NCBI GenBank assembly: GCA_937872715.1
Contig: CALMTJ010000246.1
Span: forward strand, 5,620-11,258
Source: an uncultured Methylobacteriaceae bacterium
GTDB lineage: Bacteria > Pseudomonadota > Alphaproteobacteria > Rhizobiales > Beijerinckiaceae
Reading direction: 5' to 3'
Length of the DNA stretch: 5,639 bases
A program made the translations under genes and the position numbers. The first letter of the stretch is position 1. Each line of letters starts with the position of its first letter. Below, piece by piece: positions 1-4,885 of this stretch. The notes under the pieces are model-generated. The model worked only from the letters and a program-made list of their open reading frames with translations. It did not search any database and was not told the origin of the DNA.

Positions 1-1
1 G

Positions 2-607
2 TGCACGAACACGATCGTGCGCCAGGTCGACGACATCAAGCGGATGGTGGACGAGTTCTCGTCCTTCGCCCGCATGCCGAAACCCACGATGGGAGAGGAG
101 GACGTCGTCGATGCCGTCCGGCAGATCGTCTTCATGATGCGGATCGCCCATCCTGACATCGCGATCAGCGCCTCGGCGCCGGACCGGCCGATCGACGCGG
201 CCTTCGACCGGCGGCTCTTGTCGCAGGCGGTGACGAACATCATCAAGAACGCCACGGAGGCCATCGGCGCCGTCCCGGAGGCGGAACGCGGGTCGCCGGC
301 CATCGAAGTGGCCGTCCGGCAGGAGGAGGACGAGGTCATCATCGACGTGAGCGACACGGGCAAGGGCTTCCCGGCCGAAGGGCGCCAGCGCCTCCTTGAG
401 CCCTACATGACGACGCGCGAAGGCGGCACCGGCCTCGGTCTCGCGATCGTCGGCAAGATCCTGGAGGACCATGGCGGCGGGATCGAGCTCCTCGACAATC
501 CGGCCGGCCGGGGCGGCCTCGTCCGCATGAGGATCCGCCGGGCGGGAGAGCCCGTCGGAATCGCGTCCTCGCTGCCCCACGCCGACAGGCTGCGGGTCCC
601 GGCATGA
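2..607 (+). CDS. ntrY: Nitrogen regulation sensor histidine kinase NtrY, C-terminal part (5' end outside window)
   Basis: Sensor kinase that autophosphorylates and passes phosphate to NtrX; in full length it is a membrane protein with a periplasmic loop, HAMP and PAS domains. Only the last 201 residues are present, and the frame is open to the left edge, so the GTG at 17 is internal. Seen: the second dimerisation helix with the NtrY-typical stretch DEFSSFARMPKP (about 50-85), then the HATPase domain with an N box (NIIKNATEAI, about 236-267), G1 box (DTGKGFP, about 353-373), the LLEPYMTTR segment, and G2 box (GGTGLGLAIV, about 422-451). The phospho-accepting histidine lies just upstream of the window. 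The tail after the ATPase fold (GEPVGIASSLPHADRLRVPA) is probably unstructured. The stop overlaps the ntrX start as ATGA, so the two are co-translated. Family assignment is strong from the helix motif plus the ntrX neighbour; ligand and transmembrane parts cannot be seen. Confidence 0.94.
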   Translation, partial: CTNTIVRQVDDIKRMVDEFSSFARMPKPTMGEEDVVDAVRQIVFMMRIAHPDIAISASAPDRPIDAAFDRRLLSQAVTNIIKNATEAIGAVPEAERGSPAIEVAVRQEEDEVIIDVSDTGKGFPAEGRQRLLEPYMTTREGGTGLGLAIVGKILEDHGGGIELLDNPAGRGGLVRMRIRRAGEPVGIASSLPHADRLRVPA

Positions 608-1974
608 GCACCGACATCCTGGTCGTCGACGACGAGACCGACATCCGCGACCTCGTGGCCGGCATCCTCGAGGACGAGGGACACGGGACCCGGAAGGCCG
701 GGTCCTCCGACGAGGCGCTGGCCGCCATCCAGGCGCGCCGCCCGCATCTCGTGTTCCTGGACATCTGGCTGCAGGGCAGCCGGCTCGACGGCCTCCAGGT
801 GCTGGACGTCATCCGGGCGGAGCACCCGGACCTGCCGATCGTCATGATCTCCGGCCACGGCAACATCGAGACGGCCGTCTCCGCCATCAGGGCCGGCGCC
901 TACGACTTCATCGAGAAGCCCTTCAAGGCCGACCGGCTCGTGCTCGTCGCGGACCGCGCGCTGGAATCGTGGCGGCTGAAGCGCGAGGTGAAGGACCTGA
1001 AGTCCCGCTCCGTCCAGGCGAGCCGCATCGCGGGACGCTCGCCCGCCATCAACCAGCTGCGCGGCGTGATCGACCGGACGGCGCCCACCAATGCCCGCAT
1101 CCTCATCGCGGGCGCGCCGGGTTCCGGGAAGGAGCTCGTCGCCCGGACGCTGCACGCGCAGTCCGGCCGGGCCTCCGGCCCCTTCGTGACGCTCAACGCC
1201 GCCACCATCACGCCCGAGAACATGGAGGCCGAGCTCTTCGGCGTGGAGGCGAACGGGGAGGGCGGCCGGCGCACCGGCGCCCTCGAGGAAGCGCATGGCG
1301 GGACGCTCTACCTCGACGAGATCGCGGACATGTCGCGCGAGGTGCAGGGCCGCATCCTGCGCGTCCTCGTCGACCAGAACTTCCAGCGGGTCGGCGGCTC
1401 GACGCGCGTCCATGTCGATGTCCGCATCATCTCCTCGTCCTCCCGCGACCTCCCGGCCGAGATCGCGCGCGGCGCGCTCCGGGAAGACCTGTTCCACCGT
1501 CTGGGCGTCGTGCCGATCCGCATCCCGTCCCTCTCCGAGCGGCGGGAGGACGTGCCGGAGCTGATCGAGTTCTTCCAGGACCAGATCTCGTCCTCCACCG
1601 GCCTGCCGCGCCGGCGTATCGGCGAGGAAGCGATGGCCGTGCTCCAGTCTCACGACTGGCCGGGCAACGTCCGCCAGCTCCGTAACAACGTGGAGCGGCT
1701 CATGATCCTGACCGCCGGGGAGCCGGACGTGGAGATCACCGCCGAGATGCTGCCCTCCGAGATCGGCGCGCTCGTGCCGTCGACGCCGAACGGGGAGGGC
1801 GGCGAGCGCCTGATGAGCATGCCCCTGCGAGACGCGCGCGAGATCTTCGAACGCGAATACCTCGTGGCGCAGATCGCCCGCTTCTCCGGCAACATCTCGC
1901 GGACGGCCGAGTTCATCGGCATGGAGCGCTCCGCCCTCCACCGGAAGCTCAAGCTCCTGGGTATCGGATCGTGA
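604..1974 (+). CDS. ntrX: Response regulator NtrX (NtrC family, without GAFTGA)
   Basis: DNA-binding response regulator partnered with NtrY, linked in alphaproteobacteria to nitrogen metabolism, redox response and envelope control. 456 residues, usual length. Receiver domain about 1-120: acidic pair D9/D10, phospho-acceptor D53, S83 and K105. AAA+ domain about 140-385: Walker A GAPGSGKE (170-177), Walker B TLYLDEIADM (234-243), a serine run SSSS (277-280) at sensor I, REDLFHRL (293-300) with the likely arginine finger, sensor II WPGNVRQLRN (352-361). Fis-type HTH at about 405-456, with recognition region SRTAEFIGMERSALHRKLK. The sigma-54 contact loop GAFTGA is absent: after LFG (211-213) the sequence is VEANGEGGRRTGALEEAHGG. 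This is known for NtrX and implies it does not drive sigma-54 polymerase in the classical way. Start chosen at the ATG inside the ATGA overlap with ntrY; no strong ribosome site is visible, fitting translational coupling. Confidence 0.96.
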   Translation: MSTDILVVDDETDIRDLVAGILEDEGHGTRKAGSSDEALAAIQARRPHLVFLDIWLQGSRLDGLQVLDVIRAEHPDLPIVMISGHGNIETAVSAIRAGAYDFIEKPFKADRLVLVADRALESWRLKREVKDLKSRSVQASRIAGRSPAINQLRGVIDRTAPTNARILIAGAPGSGKELVARTLHAQSGRASGPFVTLNAATITPENMEAELFGVEANGEGGRRTGALEEAHGGTLYLDEIADMSREVQGRILRVLVDQNFQRVGGSTRVHVDVRIISSSSRDLPAEIARGALREDLFHRLGVVPIRIPSLSERREDVPELIEFFQDQISSSTGLPRRRIGEEAMAVLQSHDWPGNVRQLRNNVERLMILTAGEPDVEITAEMLPSEIGALVPSTPNGEGGERLMSMPLRDAREIFEREYLVAQIARFSGNISRTAEFIGMERSALHRKLKLLGIGS

Positions 1975-2006
1975 ACGACGCCGCCATGTTGCAGGTGCGA
2001 AAAGAC

Positions 2007-2035
2007 TTGCGGATTCGCCTCCGACACCCTGTTAT
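2007..2035 (+). promoter_or_regulatory. Candidate hfq promoter (-35/-10)
   Basis: TTGCGG at 2007-2012 and TGTTAT at 2030-2035 are separated by 17 bases, a fair match to a housekeeping promoter (TTGACA / TATAAT), in one of the few less GC-rich stretches here. It lies about 90 bases upstream of hfq. The block CTTG followed by CCCTGTTAT could also be read as a loose heat-shock-type promoter, which would suit hfq; this cannot be settled by eye. If used, transcription would start near 2042 and hfq-hflX would be expressed apart from ntrYX. Confidence 0.4.
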
Positions 2036-2048
2036 GGAGGGTACCGGT

Positions 2049-2064
2049 GGGAGCGCCCGCTCCC
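2049..2064 (+). other. GC-rich hairpin in the hfq leader
   Basis: GGGAGC (2049-2054) and GCTCCC (2059-2064) are perfect inverted repeats around a GCCC loop. It lies just after the expected transcript start, so it would form a 5'-end hairpin of the hfq leader. Alternatively it ends ntrX transcription, but no T-tract follows, so intrinsic termination is weakly supported. Confidence 0.35.
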
Positions 2065-2113
2065 CGTCAACGACAACAGAGCAGCCCGGCGAAGACCGGA
2101 CGCGCGGGCTCAT

Positions 2114-2117
2114 GAGG
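2114..2117 (+). promoter_or_regulatory. Ribosome binding site of hfq
   Basis: GAGG seven bases before the ATG at 2125. It fixes the hfq start on the ATG whose product begins MPTERGQNLQDTFLN, the normal Hfq N-terminus, rather than on the ATG at 2112, which lies in another frame. Confidence 0.75.
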
Positions 2118-2124
2118 CCGAACT

Positions 2125-2373
2125 ATGCCGACCGAACGCGGCCAGAACCTTCAGGACACGTTCCTGAACAACGTGCGCAAGAACAAGGTCCCGCTGACGA
2201 TCTTCCTCGTCAACGGCGTCAAGCTGCAGGGGATCGTGACCTGGTTCGACAGCTTCTGCGTGCTGCTCCGTCGCGACGGGCATTCGCAGCTCGTCTACAA
2301 GCACGCGATCTCCACCATTATGCCGGGGCACCCGATCCAGCTCTTCGAGCCCGAGATGACCGACAAGCCTTGA
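2125..2373 (+). CDS. hfq: RNA chaperone Hfq
   Basis: Hexameric Sm-like protein that binds small RNAs and mRNAs and promotes their pairing and turnover in the cytoplasm. 82 residues, usual for alphaproteobacteria. N-terminal helix GQNLQDTFLNNVRKNK (6-21) holds the proximal-face Q10/D11 and rim basic residues R18/K19. Sm1 spans PLTIFLVNGVKLQGIVTWFDSFCVLLRRDG (about 23-52), with F44 in the uridine pocket. Sm2 carries the hallmark YKHAIS (58-63). Distal-face position corresponding to E. coli Tyr25 is F27, as is common in this class. The C-terminal tail is very short (after FEP, only MTDKP), so the long disordered tail of the E. coli protein is missing. In Azorhizobium the hfq gene downstream of ntrYX (nrfA) is needed for nifA expression, so the same linkage here suggests, but does not show, a nitrogen-related role. 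hflX begins right after it. Confidence 0.98.
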   Translation: MPTERGQNLQDTFLNNVRKNKVPLTIFLVNGVKLQGIVTWFDSFCVLLRRDGHSQLVYKHAISTIMPGHPIQLFEPEMTDKP

Positions 2374-2386
2374 GGATGCCGAGCTG
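2372..2386 (+). promoter_or_regulatory. GAGG Shine-Dalgarno followed by a CTG, proposed hflX start
   Basis: GAGG (2372-2375) overlaps the hfq stop TGA (2371-2373), and eight bases later comes an in-frame CTG (2384-2386). The hflX frame is open from 2360 (preceded by TGA 2357-2359) and contains no ATG, GTG or TTG before 2546. The spacing is ideal for CTG, and the overlap with the hfq stop suggests coupled re-initiation. The ATG at 2376 is in a different frame and stops after three codons. Confidence 0.45.
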
Positions 2387-3781
2387 ACCAGGGAGACGCC
2401 CGCGGAGGCCGATCTTCTCCAGCGCGACAAGGTCGAGCACACGCTCGCCGCCCGCACCCGCACGCTCGTCATCGGGCCCTACCTGACCCGCCCGTCGACC
2501 TCCAAGGCGCTGGTCGACGAGGTCATCCTCAACCCGCGGCCGCCCGTGGCGCGCCTCGAAGAGGCGGTCGGGCTCGCGCGCGCGATCGACCTCGACGTGG
2601 TGGGGGAGGCGGTCGTGCCGGTGTCGAAGCCGCGGCCCGCGACGCTGATCGGGTCCGGAAAGGTGGACGAGATCGGCGGCCTCATCGCCGCCGATGCCGT
2701 CACGCTCGTTGTGATGGACGGCCCCGTCACGCCCGTCCAGCAGCGCAACCTGGAAAAGGCCTGGGGAACCAAGGTCATCGACCGCACCGGGCTGATCCTC
2801 GAGATCTTCGGCCGGCGGGCGCATACCCGCGAGGGGTCGCTGCAGGTTGAACACGCCCATCTCGCGTACCAGCGCGGGCGCCTCGTCCGCTCCTGGACGC
2901 ATCTCGAACGGCAGCGCGGTGGCTTCGGCTTCCTGGGCGGCCCCGGCGAGACCCAGATCGAGGCCGACCGCCGGGTCATCCAGGACCGCATGCGGCGGAT
3001 CGAGCGCGACCTCGAATCCGTCAAGCAGACGCGGGCGCTCCATCGCGCGAGCCGGCGCCGCGTGCCGTACCCGATCGTCGCCCTCATCGGCTACACGAAT
3101 GCCGGCAAGTCGACCCTGTTCAACCGGCTCACGGCGGCGGCCGTCCTCGCCGAGGACCTCCTGTTCGCGACCCTCGATCCGACCGCCCGCTCGGTGCGCC
3201 TGCCTCACGGGGAGACGGCGATCCTGTCCGATACGGTGGGGTTCATCTCCGACCTTCCGACGACGCTTGTCGCGGCCTTCCGGGCGACGCTGGAGGACGT
3301 GATCGAGGCCGACATCCTCCTCCACGTCCGGGACATCTCCCACGGCGAGACGGAGGCGGAATCGGCCGATGTCCGCAACGTCCTGCGCCAGCTCGGGATC
3401 GACCCGGACGACCGCACCCGGCTGATCGAAGTGTGGAACAAGGCCGATCTGCTCGATCCCGGCGAGCGCGAGCGGCTGGCCGCCGTCGCGGCGCGCGGCG
3501 ATGCCGCCGACCGCGCCTTCATCGTGTCCGCGGCGAGCGGGGAGGGGACGGAGGAGCTCCTCCTCGCGATCGAGCGGCGGATCGCCCGGAACCGCAACAC
3601 GTTCCAGGTGGTGCTCGGCCCAGGAGACGGCGCCGGCCCGAACTGGCTGCACGAGGAGGGCGAGATCATCTCCCGCGAGGCGGACGAGGACGGCGAAATC
3701 CGCTTCACGGTGCGGGTCGCACCCGAGAAGGAATCACGCCTGCTGAAACGATTTCCGCAAGCGGAGCGGCTGGAGCCGTGA
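2384..3781 (+). CDS. hflX: GTPase HflX
   Basis: Ribosome-associated GTPase that splits stalled or stress-damaged 70S ribosomes. From CTG 2384 it has 465 residues, normal for the family. Order: HflX N-terminal domain beginning near TRTLVIGPYLTR (from about 2456), including PRPATLIGSGKVDEIGGLI and VIDRTGLILEIF; the linker signature GGFGFLGGPGETQIEADRR (about 2918-2974); then the G domain with G1 GYTNAGKS (3089-3112), switch region ATLDPT, G3 DTVGF (about 3230), G4 NKAD (about 3437), G5 SAASGEG (about 3527). A short C-terminal domain ends RLLKRFPQAERLEP. Start: the first normal start codon, GTG 2546, would drop the first beta strand (TLVIGPYL) of the conserved N-terminal domain, so it is unlikely to be the real start; CTG 2384 with GAGG is preferred, or a base is missing in the assembly near 2382. 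Directly follows hfq, the classic hfq-hflX pair, and is probably co-transcribed. Confidence 0.95.
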   Translation: MTRETPAEADLLQRDKVEHTLAARTRTLVIGPYLTRPSTSKALVDEVILNPRPPVARLEEAVGLARAIDLDVVGEAVVPVSKPRPATLIGSGKVDEIGGLIAADAVTLVVMDGPVTPVQQRNLEKAWGTKVIDRTGLILEIFGRRAHTREGSLQVEHAHLAYQRGRLVRSWTHLERQRGGFGFLGGPGETQIEADRRVIQDRMRRIERDLESVKQTRALHRASRRRVPYPIVALIGYTNAGKSTLFNRLTAAAVLAEDLLFATLDPTARSVRLPHGETAILSDTVGFISDLPTTLVAAFRATLEDVIEADILLHVRDISHGETEAESADVRNVLRQLGIDPDDRTRLIEVWNKADLLDPGERERLAAVAARGDAADRAFIVSAASGEGTEELLLAIERRIARNRNTFQVVLGPGDGAGPNWLHEEGEIISREADEDGEIRFTVRVAPEKESRLLKRFPQAERLEP

Positions 3782-3804
3782 CCGCCGCTCCAAGGCCGCC
3801 GCCC

Positions 3805-3840
3805 CGTCCTTGCGAGCGAAGCGAAGCAATCCACCTCGCG
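3805..3840 (+). repeat. Dispersed intergenic repeat of the 'GCGAGCGAAGCGAAGCAATCC' type
   Basis: CGTCCTTGCGAGCGAAGCG (3805-3823) followed by AAGCAATCCACC resembles the short repeat scattered between genes in many Bradyrhizobium-like and Methylobacterium-like genomes, often translated by mistake as CERSEAIH or RAKRSNP. It has TTGC/GCAA ends and an internal doubled GCGAA unit. It sits just after the hflX stop in the convergent gap. Family resemblance is from memory; copy number in this genome is unknown. Confidence 0.6.
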
Positions 3841-3860
3841 GTCAGGGGGAGGGTGGCGGC

Positions 3861-3892
3861 GTGACGGTCCCACCGGCAGCGGCCGGCGTCAC
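3861..3892. terminator. Hairpin between the convergent hflX and mazG, possible terminator
   Basis: GTGACG (3861-3866) pairs with CGTCAC (3887-3892), and CCGGC (3873-3877) pairs with GCCGG (3882-3886) around an AGCG loop, giving 11 pairs with a six-base bulge on one side. It lies where the two transcripts meet and includes the mazG stop codon (TCA at 3889-3891 on this strand). There is no T-tract on either side, so it may be a bidirectional or Rho-assisted end, or simply an mRNA 3' structure. Confidence 0.35.
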
Positions 3893-4737
3893 CCGCCTCC
3901 CCGCAGTTCGGCCGCCTTTGCCTCGTCCCAGAGCCGGTCCATCTCGGCGAGGTCGGAGGTCGCGGGCGACCGGCCCTCAGCCGCGAGCGCCCTTTCCACG
4001 GCCCTGAAGCGGCGCTCGAACTTGCCGTTCGCCCGTGCCAACGCGGCTTCGGGTTCGACGCCGAGGTGCCGGGCGAGGTTCGCGACCGTGAACAGGAGAT
4101 CGCCCACCTCGTCGGCCAGGTGCTCGGGGGAGGAGCCTTCGGCCGCCTCGCGCACCTCGGCCAGCTCCTCTTCGATCTTCGCCGCGACGCCGTCGAGATC
4201 GGGCCAGGCGAAGCCCGCCTTCGCGGCCTTCCGGGACAGCTTGTCGGCCCGGGTGAGAGCCGGCATTCCGGCCGGCACCCCGTCGAGCACGCTCGTCTCG
4301 GGCGGGATGCCGCGGCGTTCCGCCCGCTCGCGCTTCTCGGCCGCCTTGATCTCGTCCCAGAGCGCCTTCACGGCGGCGGGCGACAGGTCGCGGGCGGCGC
4401 CGAAGACGTGGGGATGGCGTCGTATCAGCTTTCCCGTGATCGCCTCCACCACGCCGCCGAAATCGAAGAGGCCGGCCTCCTCGGCCATCCGGGCGTGGAA
4501 CACGACCTGGAGAAGCAGGTCGCCGAGCTCCTCCCGCAGATCGTCGGTGTCGCCGCGCGCGACCGCGTCCGCGACCTCGTAGGCTTCCTCCACCGTATAG
4601 GGCGCGATCGAGGCGAAGCTCTGTTCGAGGTCCCAGGAGCACCCCGTCACGGGTGTCCGCAGGGCCGCCATGATGGCGAGGAGCCCGCCGACCTCCCGGG
4701 TAGGCGAGGGCGACCGACCCTCTTCTGCCGCCGCCAT
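3889..4737 (-). CDS. mazG: Nucleoside triphosphate pyrophosphohydrolase MazG
   Basis: Hydrolyses NTPs and dNTPs to the monophosphate plus pyrophosphate, clearing aberrant nucleotides and, in E. coli, modulating (p)ppGpp. 282 residues from the ATG at 4737, against about 263 in E. coli. Two tandem all-alpha MazG repeats are visible. The first has EExxE at E50/E51/E54 and ExxD at E70/D73, preceded by TGCSWDLEQSF and followed by RRHPHVFG (106-113). The second has E190/E191/E194 and E210/D213. The magnesium-binding acidic residues are therefore intact in both. Start is uncertain: GTG at 4752 (287 residues) and ATG at 4737 each have a GGAG-type site nine bases upstream; conservation begins only near REVGGLLAIM, so either works. 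ATG is preferred because its site lies outside the hairpin at 4753-4791. No mazE/mazF toxin genes are nearby. Co-oriented with the upstream MBL gene. Confidence 0.95.
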   Translation of the reverse strand: MAAAEEGRSPSPTREVGGLLAIMAALRTPVTGCSWDLEQSFASIAPYTVEEAYEVADAVARGDTDDLREELGDLLLQVVFHARMAEEAGLFDFGGVVEAITGKLIRRHPHVFGAARDLSPAAVKALWDEIKAAEKRERAERRGIPPETSVLDGVPAGMPALTRADKLSRKAAKAGFAWPDLDGVAAKIEEELAEVREAAEGSSPEHLADEVGDLLFTVANLARHLGVEPEAALARANGKFERRFRAVERALAAEGRSPATSDLAEMDRLWDEAKAAELRGGG

Positions 4738-4752
4738 GAACCGCCACTCCAC

Positions 4753-4791
4753 TCAGCTGAACTCCCGTATCCCAGACGGGAGAACGGCTGA
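4753..4791. repeat. 39-base inverted repeat next to the mazG start
   Basis: Left arm TCAGCTG, AA, CTCCCGT (4753-4768); loop ATCCCAG (4769-4775); right arm ACGGGAG, AA, CGGCTGA (4776-4791). The inner seven pairs are perfect, the AA/AA positions form a small internal loop, and the outer seven pair except one T/G. In the mazG mRNA it would fold directly before the GTG at 4752 and bury the GGGAG that would serve that start. It may be an operator, an SD-hiding hairpin, or the end of the MBL transcript; there is no T-tract. Confidence 0.6.
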
Positions 4792-4830
4792 ACAGGCCGG
4801 GTGGCGCCGCATCGCCCCGAGCCATGCCGT

Positions 4831-4858
4831 CATTCGCATAAGATATATTATGGAACCC
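4831..4858. other. Candidate dif site (XerC/XerD chromosome dimer resolution)
   Basis: The 28 bases read as an 11-base arm CATTCGCATAA, a six-base centre GATATA and an 11-base arm TTATGGAACCC. This is the 11-6-11 layout of dif, with the inner CATAA and TTATG halves identical to those of E. coli dif (arms GGTGCGCATAA and TTATGTTAAAT, centre TGTATA), and CGCATAA fully shared on the left. Outer bases of the right arm differ. It is a conspicuous AT-rich island in very GC-rich DNA, in a non-coding gap, which suits a terminus site. Which arm binds XerC cannot be decided because both readings match about equally. Alternatives: a regulator operator (imperfect palindrome) or an AT-rich promoter element for mazG. 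Confidence 0.7.
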
Positions 4859-4885
4859 GAGCGTCGAGGTTTCCGGGGGGCCGGC

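Noticed and set aside
403..1941. Long open frame on the - strand (about 512 codons) opposite ntrY/ntrX
   Set aside because: Its translation is low-complexity and rich in Arg/Gly/Ala/His, typical of the antisense of a GC-rich gene; the + strand encodes clear NtrY and NtrX domains over the same bases.
2376..2387. ATG just after hfq as a start or leader peptide
   Set aside because: The frame ends after three codons (ATG CCG AGC TGA) and the GAGG abuts it with no spacer, so initiation there is implausible unless a base is missing.
2546..2548. GTG as the hflX start
   Set aside because: It would remove the conserved first strand and about 30 family-typical residues; no good ribosome site precedes it.
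2318..3652. Long open frame on the - strand (about 444 codons) opposite hflX
   Set aside because: Shadow of hflX: no recognisable domain, while the + strand has all five GTPase motifs and the HflX signature.
3805..3840. GCGAA tandem units as a CRISPR or microsatellite
   Set aside because: Only about two 5-base units, with no spacers or long repeats; better explained as the dispersed Rhizobiales-type repeat.
3889..4752. mazG as part of a MazEF toxin-antitoxin locus
   Set aside because: MazG is a stand-alone house-cleaning enzyme here; no mazE- or mazF-like small genes flank it.
4066..4791. Open frame on the + strand opposite mazG
   Set aside because: Antisense of the two conserved MazG repeats; no family features of its own.
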